Shown: positions 35,055 through 43,641 of the stretch, piece after piece | Position numbering within the stretch: position 1 is the stretch's first letter | How the letters are laid out: every line of letters begins with the position of its first letter | NCBI RefSeq assembly: GCF_003013475.1 | Contig: NZ_PXZO01000019.1 | Coordinates: 1 to 64,000 of the forward strand | DNA: 64,000 nucleotides | From: Brevibacillus porteri | Lineage (GTDB): Bacteria; Bacillota; Bacilli; Brevibacillales; Brevibacillaceae | Direction: 5' to 3' | The notes under the pieces: model-generated | What the model saw: the letters and a program-made list of their open reading frames with translations, nothing else | What the model was told of the DNA's origin: nothing | Databases searched by the model: none | Translations under genes and position numbers: made by a program

Positions 35055-35190
35055 TTCTCCCATCCGGACTGTACCGTCGGCCTTGGATTTGCACCAAGTC
35101 AGTCGCTATCAACTGCTTACGATAGCGAGTCGCGGGCTCAGACGTGCGTTCGTCATTACCGCCGGTCGGGAATTGCACCCTACCCTGAAG
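35055..35190 (-). ncRNA. FMN riboswitch 1 (RFN element, distal)
   Basis: A second complete RFN aptamer, with AGGGTAGGGTGCAATTCCCG, ACCGGCGGTAATGACG, GAGCCCGCGA and CAGTCCGGATGG. Downstream it shares with riboswitch 2 the linker TTTTTTCAAAAAACGG and AAGGCTTCTTTC, and each has its own terminator, so the whole aptamer-plus-platform unit looks duplicated. Confidence 0.93.
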
Positions 35191-35210
35191 GCTGGTATTC
35201 AGTTAGGCAA

Positions 35211-35238
35211 AGTATAGCACATTTTTCGCTATTGTCTG
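35211..35238 (-). promoter_or_regulatory. Promoter of the riboflavin operon
   Basis: The minus strand has CAGACA (35238-35233), a 16-base spacer and TATACT (35216-35211), about 20 bases before the first aptamer. Confidence 0.6.
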
Positions 35239-35262
35239 TAATCATTTATTGGAGAAGTGCAC

Positions 35263-35931
35263 TTACTCTTGCTCGCACTCTTCGAGGACCGTCAGGAGTT
35301 CTTGCAAATCATTTATGTACGCCTTTGGCACAACACCATTTTGCTCCATGTCCTGCTCATTCCCTTGATAGGCAATAAAAGCGACTTGTCCGTCGCATGC
35401 CGCCTTACCATCGATCCACGAATCCCCAATCATCGTCCAAGCCGAAACAGGCCAATCTGGCATGCGGCTGCGAATATAGTGAATGCCCGATGGAGATGGC
35501 TTCAAGACCGTCATCTGCTCGCGGGCTACGATTTCATCAAAGTAAGAGGCGATTCCCGTCTCGTTCAAAGCCTCCTCTGCGGCGGCATAAGCGTTGTTGG
35601 TCAGGATATACAGCTGATAGCGGTTCTTCAACTCCTCTAGCACTTCTACCGCGTGCTGCTCCAATACAGCGCCATGCATCCCTTCCTTCTCGATCGCGGT
35701 TACCGCATCCCACATCGCTTGCTCCAACTCGCTCGTCATCTGCTCCGCTTTTCGCCCGATCTCAATAAGCTGCGACGCGGTATGCTTTTCCCACTCAAGT
35801 GTAGAAGGAACGATCCCATTGTCCACCCATAGCTGAAAAATGGCCCGCTTCATCTCGGCAAAGTTGATCCTGGATTGCAACAAAGTGTTGTCCATATCGA
35901 AAATAATGCCTTTTTGAAAGGTTTTACTCAT
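35263..35931 (-). CDS. HAD-family hydrolase
   Basis: A 222-residue HAD (subfamily IA-like) phosphatase. Motif I is IFDMDNTLLQS, motif II ILTNNAYAA, the motif III Lys is in LKPSPSG, and motif IV is IGDSWIDGKAA. The helical cap lies between residues 20 and 95. Its substrate is unknown; it is not in the rib operon, but lies directly upstream of the rib promoter on the same strand. The ATG at 35931 has AAGGAG seven bases upstream. Confidence 0.87.
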   Translation of the reverse strand: MSKTFQKGIIFDMDNTLLQSRINFAEMKRAIFQLWVDNGIVPSTLEWEKHTASQLIEIGRKAEQMTSELEQAMWDAVTAIEKEGMHGAVLEQHAVEVLEELKNRYQLYILTNNAYAAAEEALNETGIASYFDEIVAREQMTVLKPSPSGIHYIRSRMPDWPVSAWTMIGDSWIDGKAACDGQVAFIAYQGNEQDMEQNGVVPKAYINDLQELLTVLEECEQE

Positions 35932-36083
35932 TTTGCGTCTCCTTTTTTGATAATACGCCATGCTTGTCCAAGAATGACGGAATAATCTCGTGGCTGCTCC
36001 TCCCATTTTATCAAAAAGAGGACGATCCCTCCGTCATTTTATAACGTTTGGGACAGTCCCTTTTTGGGTTAGATATTGAGTTC

Positions 36084-37016
36084 CTATTGCTTCTTCTTGG
36101 CGCTCTCTACTTCATACGGCACATCCTTTGGAACTCCTCCAGCTGGCCAATCCTGTGCCTTTTTGGCAAAGTCTGGACGTGGTTTGGACAAAATATAGGC
36201 TGCTAGGTCGGCTGCTTCTTGATCCGTTAGCGAGCCTTGCTTGATACCGCCCATTTCACCTAGAGGCATATTGCGCTGAATGTAGCCAGCAGCTTTGGAA
36301 ATTCGGGCCATACCTGCACCAATATTGAAGGAGTTATCTCCCCATAGCGCTGGTCCAGAGTTTGGTCCTGTTCCTGAACCATCAGCTGCATGGCATTGCA
36401 AACACGATTTTTGAAAGAGTGCTTCTCCATTTGCCACATTCGGTTGAGGTACGCTCTTCATATCATTTTTCTCTATCCACGGACGCTCTTTAATTCCTAC
36501 TGGTACATCTGTTGAGATATACGTCAGATAGGCAACCATCGCTCTCATTTCATCGCTGTTGTAAGGCAATGGCTTTCCGTTCATACTTCGTTGAAAACAA
36601 CCATTAATGCGATCCTCAATGGTAAGTACTTTGCCAGACCTTGGAATGTACTGGGGATAGACTGCTGTGACACCCGTTAAAGGAGAGGTAGCATCCATTC
36701 CGGCATTTCCGTGACAGCTGGAGCAGGAGAGCTTATTCCCTGTGTATTCAGGGATCGCTGTGCTCGTTTCATTCATTAACTTATGTCCATACTTAATCGA
36801 TTCTCCCAATGGCCCCTCTGGTACCTTGTCCATACTAGGCGGGGTGTAGGTATCTAGATTGCTCGCTCCAGTTGCCCCACTCGCTGTTTTATCTTTGGCC
36901 TCACTCGCTGTTGAGGTGGGTTGAGCGGTCGGCTGTGTAGCGCAGCCTGCAAAGACCAGCATCGCCACTACTACCATAGACAGCTTCTTCCAGCCTGTCT
37001 TCTCTTTTTTAATCAT
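36084..37016 (-). CDS. tsdA: TsdA-like diheme cytochrome c lipoprotein (thiosulfate dehydrogenase family)
   Basis: A 310-residue lipoprotein (lipobox LVFAGC, Cys25) with two heme motifs, CSSCH (98-102) and CLQCH (205-209). The segment GKVLTIEDRINGCFQRSMNG contains Cys140, 42 residues after the first heme Cys; TsdA thiosulfate dehydrogenases have an axial Cys ligand in this place. The enzyme would oxidise thiosulfate to tetrathionate, or work in reverse, outside the membrane. The start at 37016 has GAGGAG eight bases upstream. A sigma-54 promoter precedes it. Confidence 0.8.
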   Translation of the reverse strand: MIKKEKTGWKKLSMVVVAMLVFAGCATQPTAQPTSTASEAKDKTASGATGASNLDTYTPPSMDKVPEGPLGESIKYGHKLMNETSTAIPEYTGNKLSCSSCHGNAGMDATSPLTGVTAVYPQYIPRSGKVLTIEDRINGCFQRSMNGKPLPYNSDEMRAMVAYLTYISTDVPVGIKERPWIEKNDMKSVPQPNVANGEALFQKSCLQCHAADGSGTGPNSGPALWGDNSFNIGAGMARISKAAGYIQRNMPLGEMGGIKQGSLTDQEAADLAAYILSKPRPDFAKKAQDWPAGGVPKDVPYEVESAKKKQ

Positions 37017-37060
37017 AGGTCTCACTCCTCCATGTTGATCGTGCATTCACTACAGGAGAG

Positions 37061-37077
37061 TAGCAAGAGGCGTGCCA
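37061..37077 (-). promoter_or_regulatory. Sigma-54 (-24/-12) promoter of tsdA
   Basis: The minus strand reads TGGCACGCCTCTTGCTA, a full match to the sigma-54 consensus TGGCAC-N5-TTGCW. It lies 45 bases before the tsdA start and just downstream of a gene for a sigma-54 activator. Confidence 0.88.
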
Positions 37078-37135
37078 TACGATAGATGCAGGAAAACGAA
37101 CGGCCTAACGCTTCCGAATAGCAAGAAAAAGAAAA

Positions 37136-37158
37136 GACCATGCCAAAATGTCATGGTC
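37136..37158 (-). terminator. Terminator of the response regulator gene
   Basis: GACCATG (37136-37142) pairs with CATGGTC (37152-37158); on the minus strand TTTTCTTTTTC follows. It overlaps one of the candidate activator sites. Confidence 0.65.
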
Positions 37159-37177
37159 AGTACGTGACAAAATGTCA
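37141..37177. promoter_or_regulatory. Two candidate activator-binding palindromes upstream of tsdA
   Basis: TGACAAAATGTCA (37165-37177) is a perfect 13-base palindrome, and TGCCAAAATGTCA (37141-37153) differs by one base. Their starts are 24 bases apart, about 65-115 bases upstream of the -24/-12 promoter, the usual place for NtrC-type enhancers. The first overlaps the stop codon of the regulator gene. Confidence 0.6.
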
Positions 37178-38554
37178 GGGTCGCAGCTCGTACTCTTCGA
37201 TTTTTCGGTACAGATTGCGTACGCTGATCCCCAGCTTCTCTGCTGTCTTGGTCTTGTTCCATTGCAGAACGTCCAGCACATGCTTGATATGTTCTCGCTC
37301 TACATTTTTCAGTAAAAACGCCTCTTCCTCGCCAGTTTCCGCTGATGAAATGAGCTTCCTATCTGACGCGTTGTGAGGTACTGGCTGTTCGTGAGGAAAG
37401 AGATCCTTGTCGTCAATTTCCTCTCCTTTTGCCAAAACGACAGCCCGTTCGATCATATGAGCCAACTCCCGAACATTCCCCGGGAATGAGTAGGCCAAAA
37501 GAGCTGCCTGCGCTTTCACAGAAAGCGGTTTGACTGGATACTTACGCTTGAGTCGATTCAAAAAGAAAGCCGACAGTGGCAAAATGTCCTCTCTTCTCTC
37601 TATGAGAGGTGGAATCGTTATATCCATGACATGCAGCCGGAAATAAAGATCAGATCGAAACGTTCCTTCTTCCACCTTCTTCTCCAGATCAGCATTGGTA
37701 GCAGCAATGATACGAACATCCACCTTGTGCAGAATCGGGCTCCCTATTCGGCGAAATTCGCCAGTTTCCAGAAAACGGAGTAGCTTGACCTGCAAAGGAA
37801 AAGGTAAGTCCCCTACTTCATCCAAAAAAAGCGTCCCCAGATGGGCAATCTCTACCAGTCCCTTTTTCTGCGCCGTTGCGCCTGTAAAAGCTCCCTTTTC
37901 GTGCCCGAACAGTTCACTTTCCAGCATCGTTTCTGGTATCGCCCCCAAATTGATCGGTACGAATGCCTCTGATGCTCTCTCACTACATTCAAAAATGAGT
38001 CTCGCGATGACATCTTTCCCTGTTCCACTTTCCCCTTTTAAGAGAACGAGAAAATCCGTGCTGGCTACTCGCCTAGCAGTTGCTAGGACCTCTTTTAGCC
38101 TCGGGCTTTCCGCAACGATTTGAAACGTCGTTTTCCCGTTTGTCGATAGAGCTTCTTTCAACTGTTGGTTTTCCTCGGTCAGCAGCTGTTTTTCGACGGC
38201 CTTGGAAATCAAAACCTCCAATTCATTGAGGTTGTAAGGCTTTGTCAAATAATCATAAGCGCCGCGTTTCATCGCTTCGATAGCTGTTTCGATTGTTCCG
38301 TGTCCGGTCACAACAATGATTTGAATGGCAGGAGAGGTTTCCTTGCACCATTGCAAAAAGGAGAGGCCGTCCATCCCGGGCATTTTCAAATCAAGCAGAA
38401 TGACATGAATCGTTTCGCTGGTTACTAGCTTCTGTGCGCTGATTCCGTCAGATGCTTCCAGCGTGGTATATCCCTTTCTCTTTAATCGACTGGTTAATAG
38501 ATGGCGGAAATCTGCTTCGTCATCAACGATGAGTATACGTGTGTCTGCGTGCAT
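37175..38554 (-). CDS. NtrC-type sigma-54-dependent response regulator
   Basis: A 459-residue regulator in three domains: receiver with phospho-acceptor Asp55 (LLDLKMPGMD), AAA+ domain with Walker A GESGTGK (174-180) and the sigma-54 contact loop GAFTGA (221-226), and a C-terminal Fis-type helix-turn-helix (KTAEKLGISVRNLYRKI). It should be phosphorylated by the kinase encoded just upstream and activate the sigma-54 promoter of tsdA just downstream. Confidence 0.93.
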   Translation of the reverse strand: MHADTRILIVDDEADFRHLLTSRLKRKGYTTLEASDGISAQKLVTSETIHVILLDLKMPGMDGLSFLQWCKETSPAIQIIVVTGHGTIETAIEAMKRGAYDYLTKPYNLNELEVLISKAVEKQLLTEENQQLKEALSTNGKTTFQIVAESPRLKEVLATARRVASTDFLVLLKGESGTGKDVIARLIFECSERASEAFVPINLGAIPETMLESELFGHEKGAFTGATAQKKGLVEIAHLGTLFLDEVGDLPFPLQVKLLRFLETGEFRRIGSPILHKVDVRIIAATNADLEKKVEEGTFRSDLYFRLHVMDITIPPLIERREDILPLSAFFLNRLKRKYPVKPLSVKAQAALLAYSFPGNVRELAHMIERAVVLAKGEEIDDKDLFPHEQPVPHNASDRKLISSAETGEEEAFLLKNVEREHIKHVLDVLQWNKTKTAEKLGISVRNLYRKIEEYELRP

Positions 38555-38561
38555 CTTTTGT

Positions 38562-40748
38562 TCATTCCCCCTTTGCTGACGGCAGGATGACCGTAACAGT
38601 CGTGCCTTTGTTTGGTGTACTTTCGATCTCGATTTCTCCGCCTAAATTCGTCACAATCCCGTAGCAGACCGATAGCCCCAGACCAGTCCCTTTTCCAGGA
38701 GGCTTGGTTGTATAAAAAGGCTCCAAAACATGGGGCAAATCTGCTGCGGGTATACCGCATCCATCATCTCTGATCCACAGACGGAGTCGATCATTCGATG
38801 GAGAATCAGTTGCTATCTCGATATTTCCTCGCTCTGTGGTCGCGTACAGCGCATTGGTTAACAAATTGAGCACGATTTGCTGAAGTTGTCCAGGCGTAGC
38901 GAGAAGATACGGAGCAGAGGCCAACAGAGACTGATTCACCGTTACCTGTTTGACACGTATTTCATGGGACAGAAGAATGAGAATGTCTGATAGGACTTGA
39001 TGAATATCTACTCTTTCTACGGTAACGGGTGATTTCCCAGAAAAATGCAGCAATCGGGTCGTGATTTCCTTGCAACGGTTAATTTGTTTATCCATCGTGT
39101 CCAAGTATTGGGTAAGCTCTCCTGTGTCCTGCAAATCTCGAATATCCTCGTCCACGAGACGGTCTCGCAAGTCTTGTCCATACACCGACAGAATACCTAA
39201 TGGATTATTGATTTCATGGGCGATGCCCGATGCCAAGAGTCCAATAGCAGCGAGCTTGTCTGCTTGTGCAATAGCGGCTTCTAGCTCTCGTTTCTCCGTG
39301 ATGTCCTCGATGACCTCTAGAAAAGCAGACGACTCTTTCTCCGGATGCAGAGGGAAAACCTGATGTCGATAAGAACGGACACGTCCATCCTGATCGACTC
39401 TGGAGGAAATAAGGTCAGTCTGTTTTTCGTTTACCATTTGTCGCGTTCGGAGCATGCAACCATTGCATGAACTGAATTGCTGACCAATCGTCTGATGGCA
39501 GTCTTTTCCCAGGAGATTAGAAGCATCCTGGAACCACGCCGATGCTGTTTGATTAATCCAGCGAATGCGAAAAGACTCATCTACGAGAATCAGCCCCATC
39601 CCCATACCACTGACGACGAGATCAAGCCGTTTCTTTTCTTCGAGAAGCTGATTGGTCTTCATCTCCAGACTTTGTGCCATTGCATTACAGGACGCTGCTA
39701 ACCTGCCAATTTCATCTGAGGTCGTCACTGGTATTCGTACGGATAAGTCGCCACCTGCGATTTTTTGCACAGCCGATTCGATCTTTTCCATTAATCGACT
39801 AAACGAGACAGAGAACACAATGCTAATCCCCAGAACGATAAGTGCGATAAATAAGGTCGTAAAGAGCAGAGATTGTTCCAATTTTGAAAAGGCAGCAAAC
39901 GCCGTTTGGCTTGACTGCTCCAGCATAATGACCCAATGTGTGACCGAAGAGCGCATGGCATAGTTGACCATGACATCTCCATTGGAAGCTTGATACGTAC
40001 GGATAACAGGCTTTTCCGTTCGATCTGGTAGTGTCCAGGAGAGAGGAACCGCTTGTTCATAATAGGTCAAAGAGCCATCAGAAGGCTTGCCCAGCATAAA
40101 TGGATCGGCAAACCTATCGCTTTTCCCATCTGTGACGAACAAATAGGCCTCGTTTTCATAGCGAGCTCGCAGTGTGACTTGTTCGAGTAACTGTTTTACA
40201 TTGAGCTTTGCGTACATGCCGCCTTTTACACCGTTGGCAGATACATGAGGGATCGCGACAGTTACCAGCAGCTTCCCTTCTGCTGATCGGACAATGCTTC
40301 CGATGTATGGTTTTCCCGACTGGATCGTGGAAAGAAATTGGTTGTCTCTCTCCTTGGGTGTGTCCTGCCTATGGAGTTTCCAGCGATTCAGCAAATACTG
40401 CGGCTTTCCATCCTGATGAAAAAGCGCGACTTCCTCCATGTAAGCTGACGTTTTCAATAACGTATTCAGCAAGAAATAAGCATCGTCATCGCTAGGGCGC
40501 TCATTGAGAAAACGCTGCTGAACCACCTGCATGGATTGGGACGTATGTAAAAAAAGCATATCTAACTGCGCCAACGTATTTTCCACGTAGATCTGATTGG
40601 CTCTGTCTACCTCTTCTCGAACCTTTTCTTTACTGGTATGCAAATTGATATAACCAAGAATCAGAAAAGGGATGATGGACATACATAGCCCAAACAGGAG
40701 CATTTTTGTCTTCAGTCGATTGATTCGCGGTAGTCTGCTCCTCCTCAT
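38562..40748 (-). CDS. Membrane sensor histidine kinase (Cache-HAMP-PAS-HisKA)
   Basis: A 728-residue kinase. TM1 lies near residues 18-36, an extracytoplasmic Cache-like domain runs to about 270, then TM2, HAMP, a PAS domain, the phospho-acceptor His in ASGIAHEINNPLG and an ATPase domain with WIRDDGCGIP and GTGLGLSV. The PAS contains DCHQTIG and SSCNGCMLR, a Cys arrangement seen in many PAS domains. Its ATG at 40748 overlaps the stop of the binding-protein gene by four bases. Confidence 0.9.
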   Translation of the reverse strand: MRRSRLPRINRLKTKMLLFGLCMSIIPFLILGYINLHTSKEKVREEVDRANQIYVENTLAQLDMLFLHTSQSMQVVQQRFLNERPSDDDAYFLLNTLLKTSAYMEEVALFHQDGKPQYLLNRWKLHRQDTPKERDNQFLSTIQSGKPYIGSIVRSAEGKLLVTVAIPHVSANGVKGGMYAKLNVKQLLEQVTLRARYENEAYLFVTDGKSDRFADPFMLGKPSDGSLTYYEQAVPLSWTLPDRTEKPVIRTYQASNGDVMVNYAMRSSVTHWVIMLEQSSQTAFAAFSKLEQSLLFTTLFIALIVLGISIVFSVSFSRLMEKIESAVQKIAGGDLSVRIPVTTSDEIGRLAASCNAMAQSLEMKTNQLLEEKKRLDLVVSGMGMGLILVDESFRIRWINQTASAWFQDASNLLGKDCHQTIGQQFSSCNGCMLRTRQMVNEKQTDLISSRVDQDGRVRSYRHQVFPLHPEKESSAFLEVIEDITEKRELEAAIAQADKLAAIGLLASGIAHEINNPLGILSVYGQDLRDRLVDEDIRDLQDTGELTQYLDTMDKQINRCKEITTRLLHFSGKSPVTVERVDIHQVLSDILILLSHEIRVKQVTVNQSLLASAPYLLATPGQLQQIVLNLLTNALYATTERGNIEIATDSPSNDRLRLWIRDDGCGIPAADLPHVLEPFYTTKPPGKGTGLGLSVCYGIVTNLGGEIEIESTPNKGTTVTVILPSAKGE

Positions 40749-41740
40749 TTGTTCCTCACTCCATACCATTCTTGTGCCAGTGACCATTGTTGGTCGGTTA
40801 CGGTAATAGGAAGCTTGGACAGGGAAGTGGCATTGACAGCTAACCGCACGTCATCCGGCCATTCGATTGACAGAGTGGTAGGAGGCACTCCATCCAACAC
40901 CCGAGCCACCATATGAGCAGCCTGCATGCCTTGTGCATGAAAAGAAACGCCGTAAGCGGCATACAAACCAGCCTTCACCTGCTCGGGGTATGCGCCCATG
41001 ACAAACAATTGCTTCTCGATCAAAAGAGGTAAACAATCGATAATCGCATCTTCCAGAACGTAGCTAGGTAAAGGAAGCATGGCATCGTATTCTCCTGGAG
41101 AGAGCCCACTGAGCAACTGCTCTAAGTCTTTTGGGGAGGCAACCTGCTTCACCTGTAAGCGAATGCCAAGCGAGGAAGCAGCTGACTCTGCTTCTACGAT
41201 GGCTTGCTCTGTCGTAGGAGCATGAGAATCGGCAATGACCAGAAAGCGCTTGGCGTCAGGCAACAAACGAGTTGTCAGCTCCAATCTTTTCCCAATGACA
41301 TTCATTTGGCCATTACTGATGCCACACGTAACCGTTCCCTCAGTCTCAACAAGCGGTAGCTCTGCCATTGAGGCGACACCAATAAAAACAATCGGAACCG
41401 TCGTTGACGCCTGTTGAATCAAAAAGGTCTCGTGCGCTCCTGTCGTTACGATTACATCAGGCTTTTTTGAAATCAAGTCCTGAACAAGGGAGCGCTCCTC
41501 TTCTAGCGTCTGACCCGCATTCAAATAAACGGGCACATATTGAACACGTGCGCCTTCACTGAGACCTAACGATTGCAATCCCGCCTTTAATCCCGCTACT
41601 TTATCTTTTCTATCCTCATTGGCAATCACAATTCCTATCGTGTAAAGATCGACGTCCTGTTTTTGCTGACTACTGGACCAATCGAGCAGAGTTCCTGCCA
41701 CAAACAAGATGAGAAAGAGGATTTTCCTTTGTTTCTTCAT
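40745..41740 (-). CDS. ABC-type substrate-binding protein coupled to the sensor kinase
   Basis: About 331 residues of the ABC_sub_bind (COG2984-like) family. A hydrophobic N terminus (ILFLILFVAGTLLDW) would act as signal or anchor; no lipobox Cys is present. Two Rossmann-like lobes follow (IGIVIANEDRKDKVAGL, VIVTTGAHETFL). No permease or ATPase genes are adjacent. It is translationally coupled to the kinase gene, so it probably delivers a ligand to the kinase. The exact start is uncertain (weak GGATGTG site). Confidence 0.8.
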   Translation of the reverse strand: MKKQRKILFLILFVAGTLLDWSSSQQKQDVDLYTIGIVIANEDRKDKVAGLKAGLQSLGLSEGARVQYVPVYLNAGQTLEEERSLVQDLISKKPDVIVTTGAHETFLIQQASTTVPIVFIGVASMAELPLVETEGTVTCGISNGQMNVIGKRLELTTRLLPDAKRFLVIADSHAPTTEQAIVEAESAASSLGIRLQVKQVASPKDLEQLLSGLSPGEYDAMLPLPSYVLEDAIIDCLPLLIEKQLFVMGAYPEQVKAGLYAAYGVSFHAQGMQAAHMVARVLDGVPPTTLSIEWPDDVRLAVNATSLSKLPITVTDQQWSLAQEWYGVRNK

Positions 41741-41891
41741 AGGTATCACATCCAACTCTCATCATAGCGGCAAATGATTGCAGAAAATGTGAATAATTAA
41801 CAAACCTTGGTGAATGTCCGTTAGCTAAATTGCATTGGCCAACTGAGTCACTCACCGTGCACAAGTAGAGGACACCACAGCACAATCATGC

Positions 41892-42016
41892 GTACGGGCT
41901 GCATGAGACGCTGGAATCACCATGTTCGATACTGCTGATGTGTATTCGGAGACAAGAGCGGAATCGATTCTGGGTGAGTCTTTAAAGTGGATTCGGCATG
42001 AAAGTATTGAGTTGTT
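41892..42016 (+). pseudogene. Aldo/keto reductase remnant
   Basis: One frame reads VRAA, a stop, then DAGITMFDTADVYSETRAES and ILGESLK. This is the N-terminal signature of aldo/keto reductases, including the catalytic Asp-Tyr region (FDTADVY). It carries an in-frame TGA and stops being recognisable after about 40 codons. It is a short leftover of a lost gene; a weak hairpin with a T tail follows at about 42027-42057. Confidence 0.7.
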
Positions 42017-42102
42017 CCTTCACGACAAAAAGCGACAGCCCAGAGCTGCCGCTTTTTCTAATTACATAAATTGTTTCATTAATATTATTTACTCTAAAAT
42101 GA

Positions 42103-42750
42103 TCAATCAGTTAATGAGCGCAAATATATTCCCTCAGTAGTACAAATCGTTTGGAGTAGCTCCGTGTATTTATCATCATCCGAATACAACGGTAACGTAA
42201 AATCAAAATTTGACCATACACAAATCTTCATATCTTCAAATACAAACACGGTAGAAACTTTCTCACGAAGCCCTAATTCAAGAAATAATTCAAAATCATG
42301 TAGATTTTTTATTTTCATGCTCTTACTACCAGATGCTTTCAATTGTGAATGAATTTCTTTAACCCTTATTTTTTTATTCTCACTATCTAGAGCATCTGCT
42401 GCTATTTCCACGTTTACATTAGGTAATGCTGTTTCAATCTAAACTGAATTGTACGCCCAAAGTTTACGGAATACCTGCTTAAATTTCTCTTCTTCTCTTA
42501 GACAGAATGGAAGTAGGCTAGGATTATCATCCGTCCTATCAAAAAAGATATTTACCTGTTCAAAAACAGTTTGATTTTTCATTTGCAAGGGGAATCTATC
42601 CAGATTAAAGCTTTTTTGCGGGAAACGTTCCGCCACAAGATGACTATGATCTAAGAGAGCTGTATCACACTCTGTATCTTGTTCCACATCCTCTGAAGGA
42701 GACCATTTCTTTCCCCATATGCCCTCAACTACCTTAGTGATATTCATCAA
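42103..42750 (-). pseudogene. Unrecognised gene split by one in-frame amber codon
   Basis: Two frames, 42750-42439 (103 codons) and 42411-42103 (102 codons), are in the same reading frame and are separated by a single TAG at 42441-42439 and nine sense codons. Joined, they give about 215 residues with no recognised domain (AERFPQKSFNLDRFPLQMKN ... FVFEDMKICVWSNFDFTLPL). The base composition is AT-rich (16 G/C in the 60 bases 42301-42360), unlike the flanks. It is probably an acquired gene recently inactivated, though readthrough cannot be excluded. Confidence 0.65.
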
Positions 42751-42822
42751 ATTTCCTCCTCAAACTTATTCTCGAAGGATTTTACCTGTATCATCCAAGT
42801 CTACATGCTGGGTGCGCACAAA

Positions 42823-42855
42823 AAAAGCGACAGCAACGCGCTGTCGCTTTTTCCT
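42823..42855. terminator. Bidirectional terminator at the end of yunB
   Basis: AAAAAGCGACAGC pairs perfectly with GCTGTCGCTTTTT around a five-base loop, with A and T tracts on the two sides. Confidence 0.88.
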
Positions 42856-42864
42856 ATTCCGCGA

Positions 42865-43581
42865 TTACGGAGTGCTATTCGGTACATCCCCAGGAATCCG
42901 CGGCACATCCGGCTTGCCTTCCGGGTTGTTGTACAAATACGTCGGGACATCGCCAATGATCAAGGAGTGGGTGATCGGGATTTTCGTCGTGACCGTCTGC
43001 TCCTCAGTCGCAAAAGGGATAACAATGCGCAGATCGACCTCCACGAAAATATATACCGTCGCCAGCACCATGTTGATGCCTGCTTCCTTCAGCTCTGTCT
43101 CCAGCTTGGTCTTGACCGAGCCGATGGGTACGAAAGTCACTGGCAAATTCGGCCCCATCGATGCCAAAAAGGAGTTTCCGGTAGCCAAACCAAGCGGGAT
43201 CGTGCGGTCTACTTTATCTTGCTCGAACTCTTGGAGCTTGTTCTGGACTCTCGCTGTTGTTTCGCCTACGATTCTTGCATATTCCTTGAAGTTGAACTGA
43301 TACGCCTGAATCTGCCCCTCGTTGTTCTTCTCGATTTTGACAATCTGGTTGAAATCGACGCCTTGCTGTGAAATCCGCTTGGTTACGGCATCTGTTATCG
43401 CTTCTTTCGCCAATTGCTCGGCTTTTTGCGTAGCCAGAATCAAGAGAGTAGGCTCCAATCGATTTTGCAAAAACACAAGTGTCTGTATCGTCAAAACCAA
43501 AAAGATAACCAATGCGATCAAAAACGCTTTCGTACGTGAAAGCGGGTTTCTCCAACGCCGCCGGGGTCGAAATACGGCCAA
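42865..43581 (-). CDS. yunB: Sporulation protein YunB
   Basis: A 238-residue YunB-family protein. One N-terminal transmembrane helix (residues 19-38, KAFLIALVIFLVLTIQTLVF) is followed by an extracytoplasmic domain with the family pattern KAEQLAKEAITDAV and IPLGLATGNSF. In Bacillus yunB is a sporulation gene needed for normal spore formation or germination. The TTG at 43581 follows GGGAGG by eight bases; the upstream GTG overlaps that site. Confidence 0.87.
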   Translation of the reverse strand: MAVFRPRRRWRNPLSRTKAFLIALVIFLVLTIQTLVFLQNRLEPTLLILATQKAEQLAKEAITDAVTKRISQQGVDFNQIVKIEKNNEGQIQAYQFNFKEYARIVGETTARVQNKLQEFEQDKVDRTIPLGLATGNSFLASMGPNLPVTFVPIGSVKTKLETELKEAGINMVLATVYIFVEVDLRIVIPFATEEQTVTTKIPITHSLIIGDVPTYLYNNPEGKPDVPRIPGDVPNSTP

Positions 43582-43641
43582 TCCCGACACCTCCCAACTG
43601 GTACATCCTATGGCTAGAAGGTGAAAAAAAGACTACGTGTA

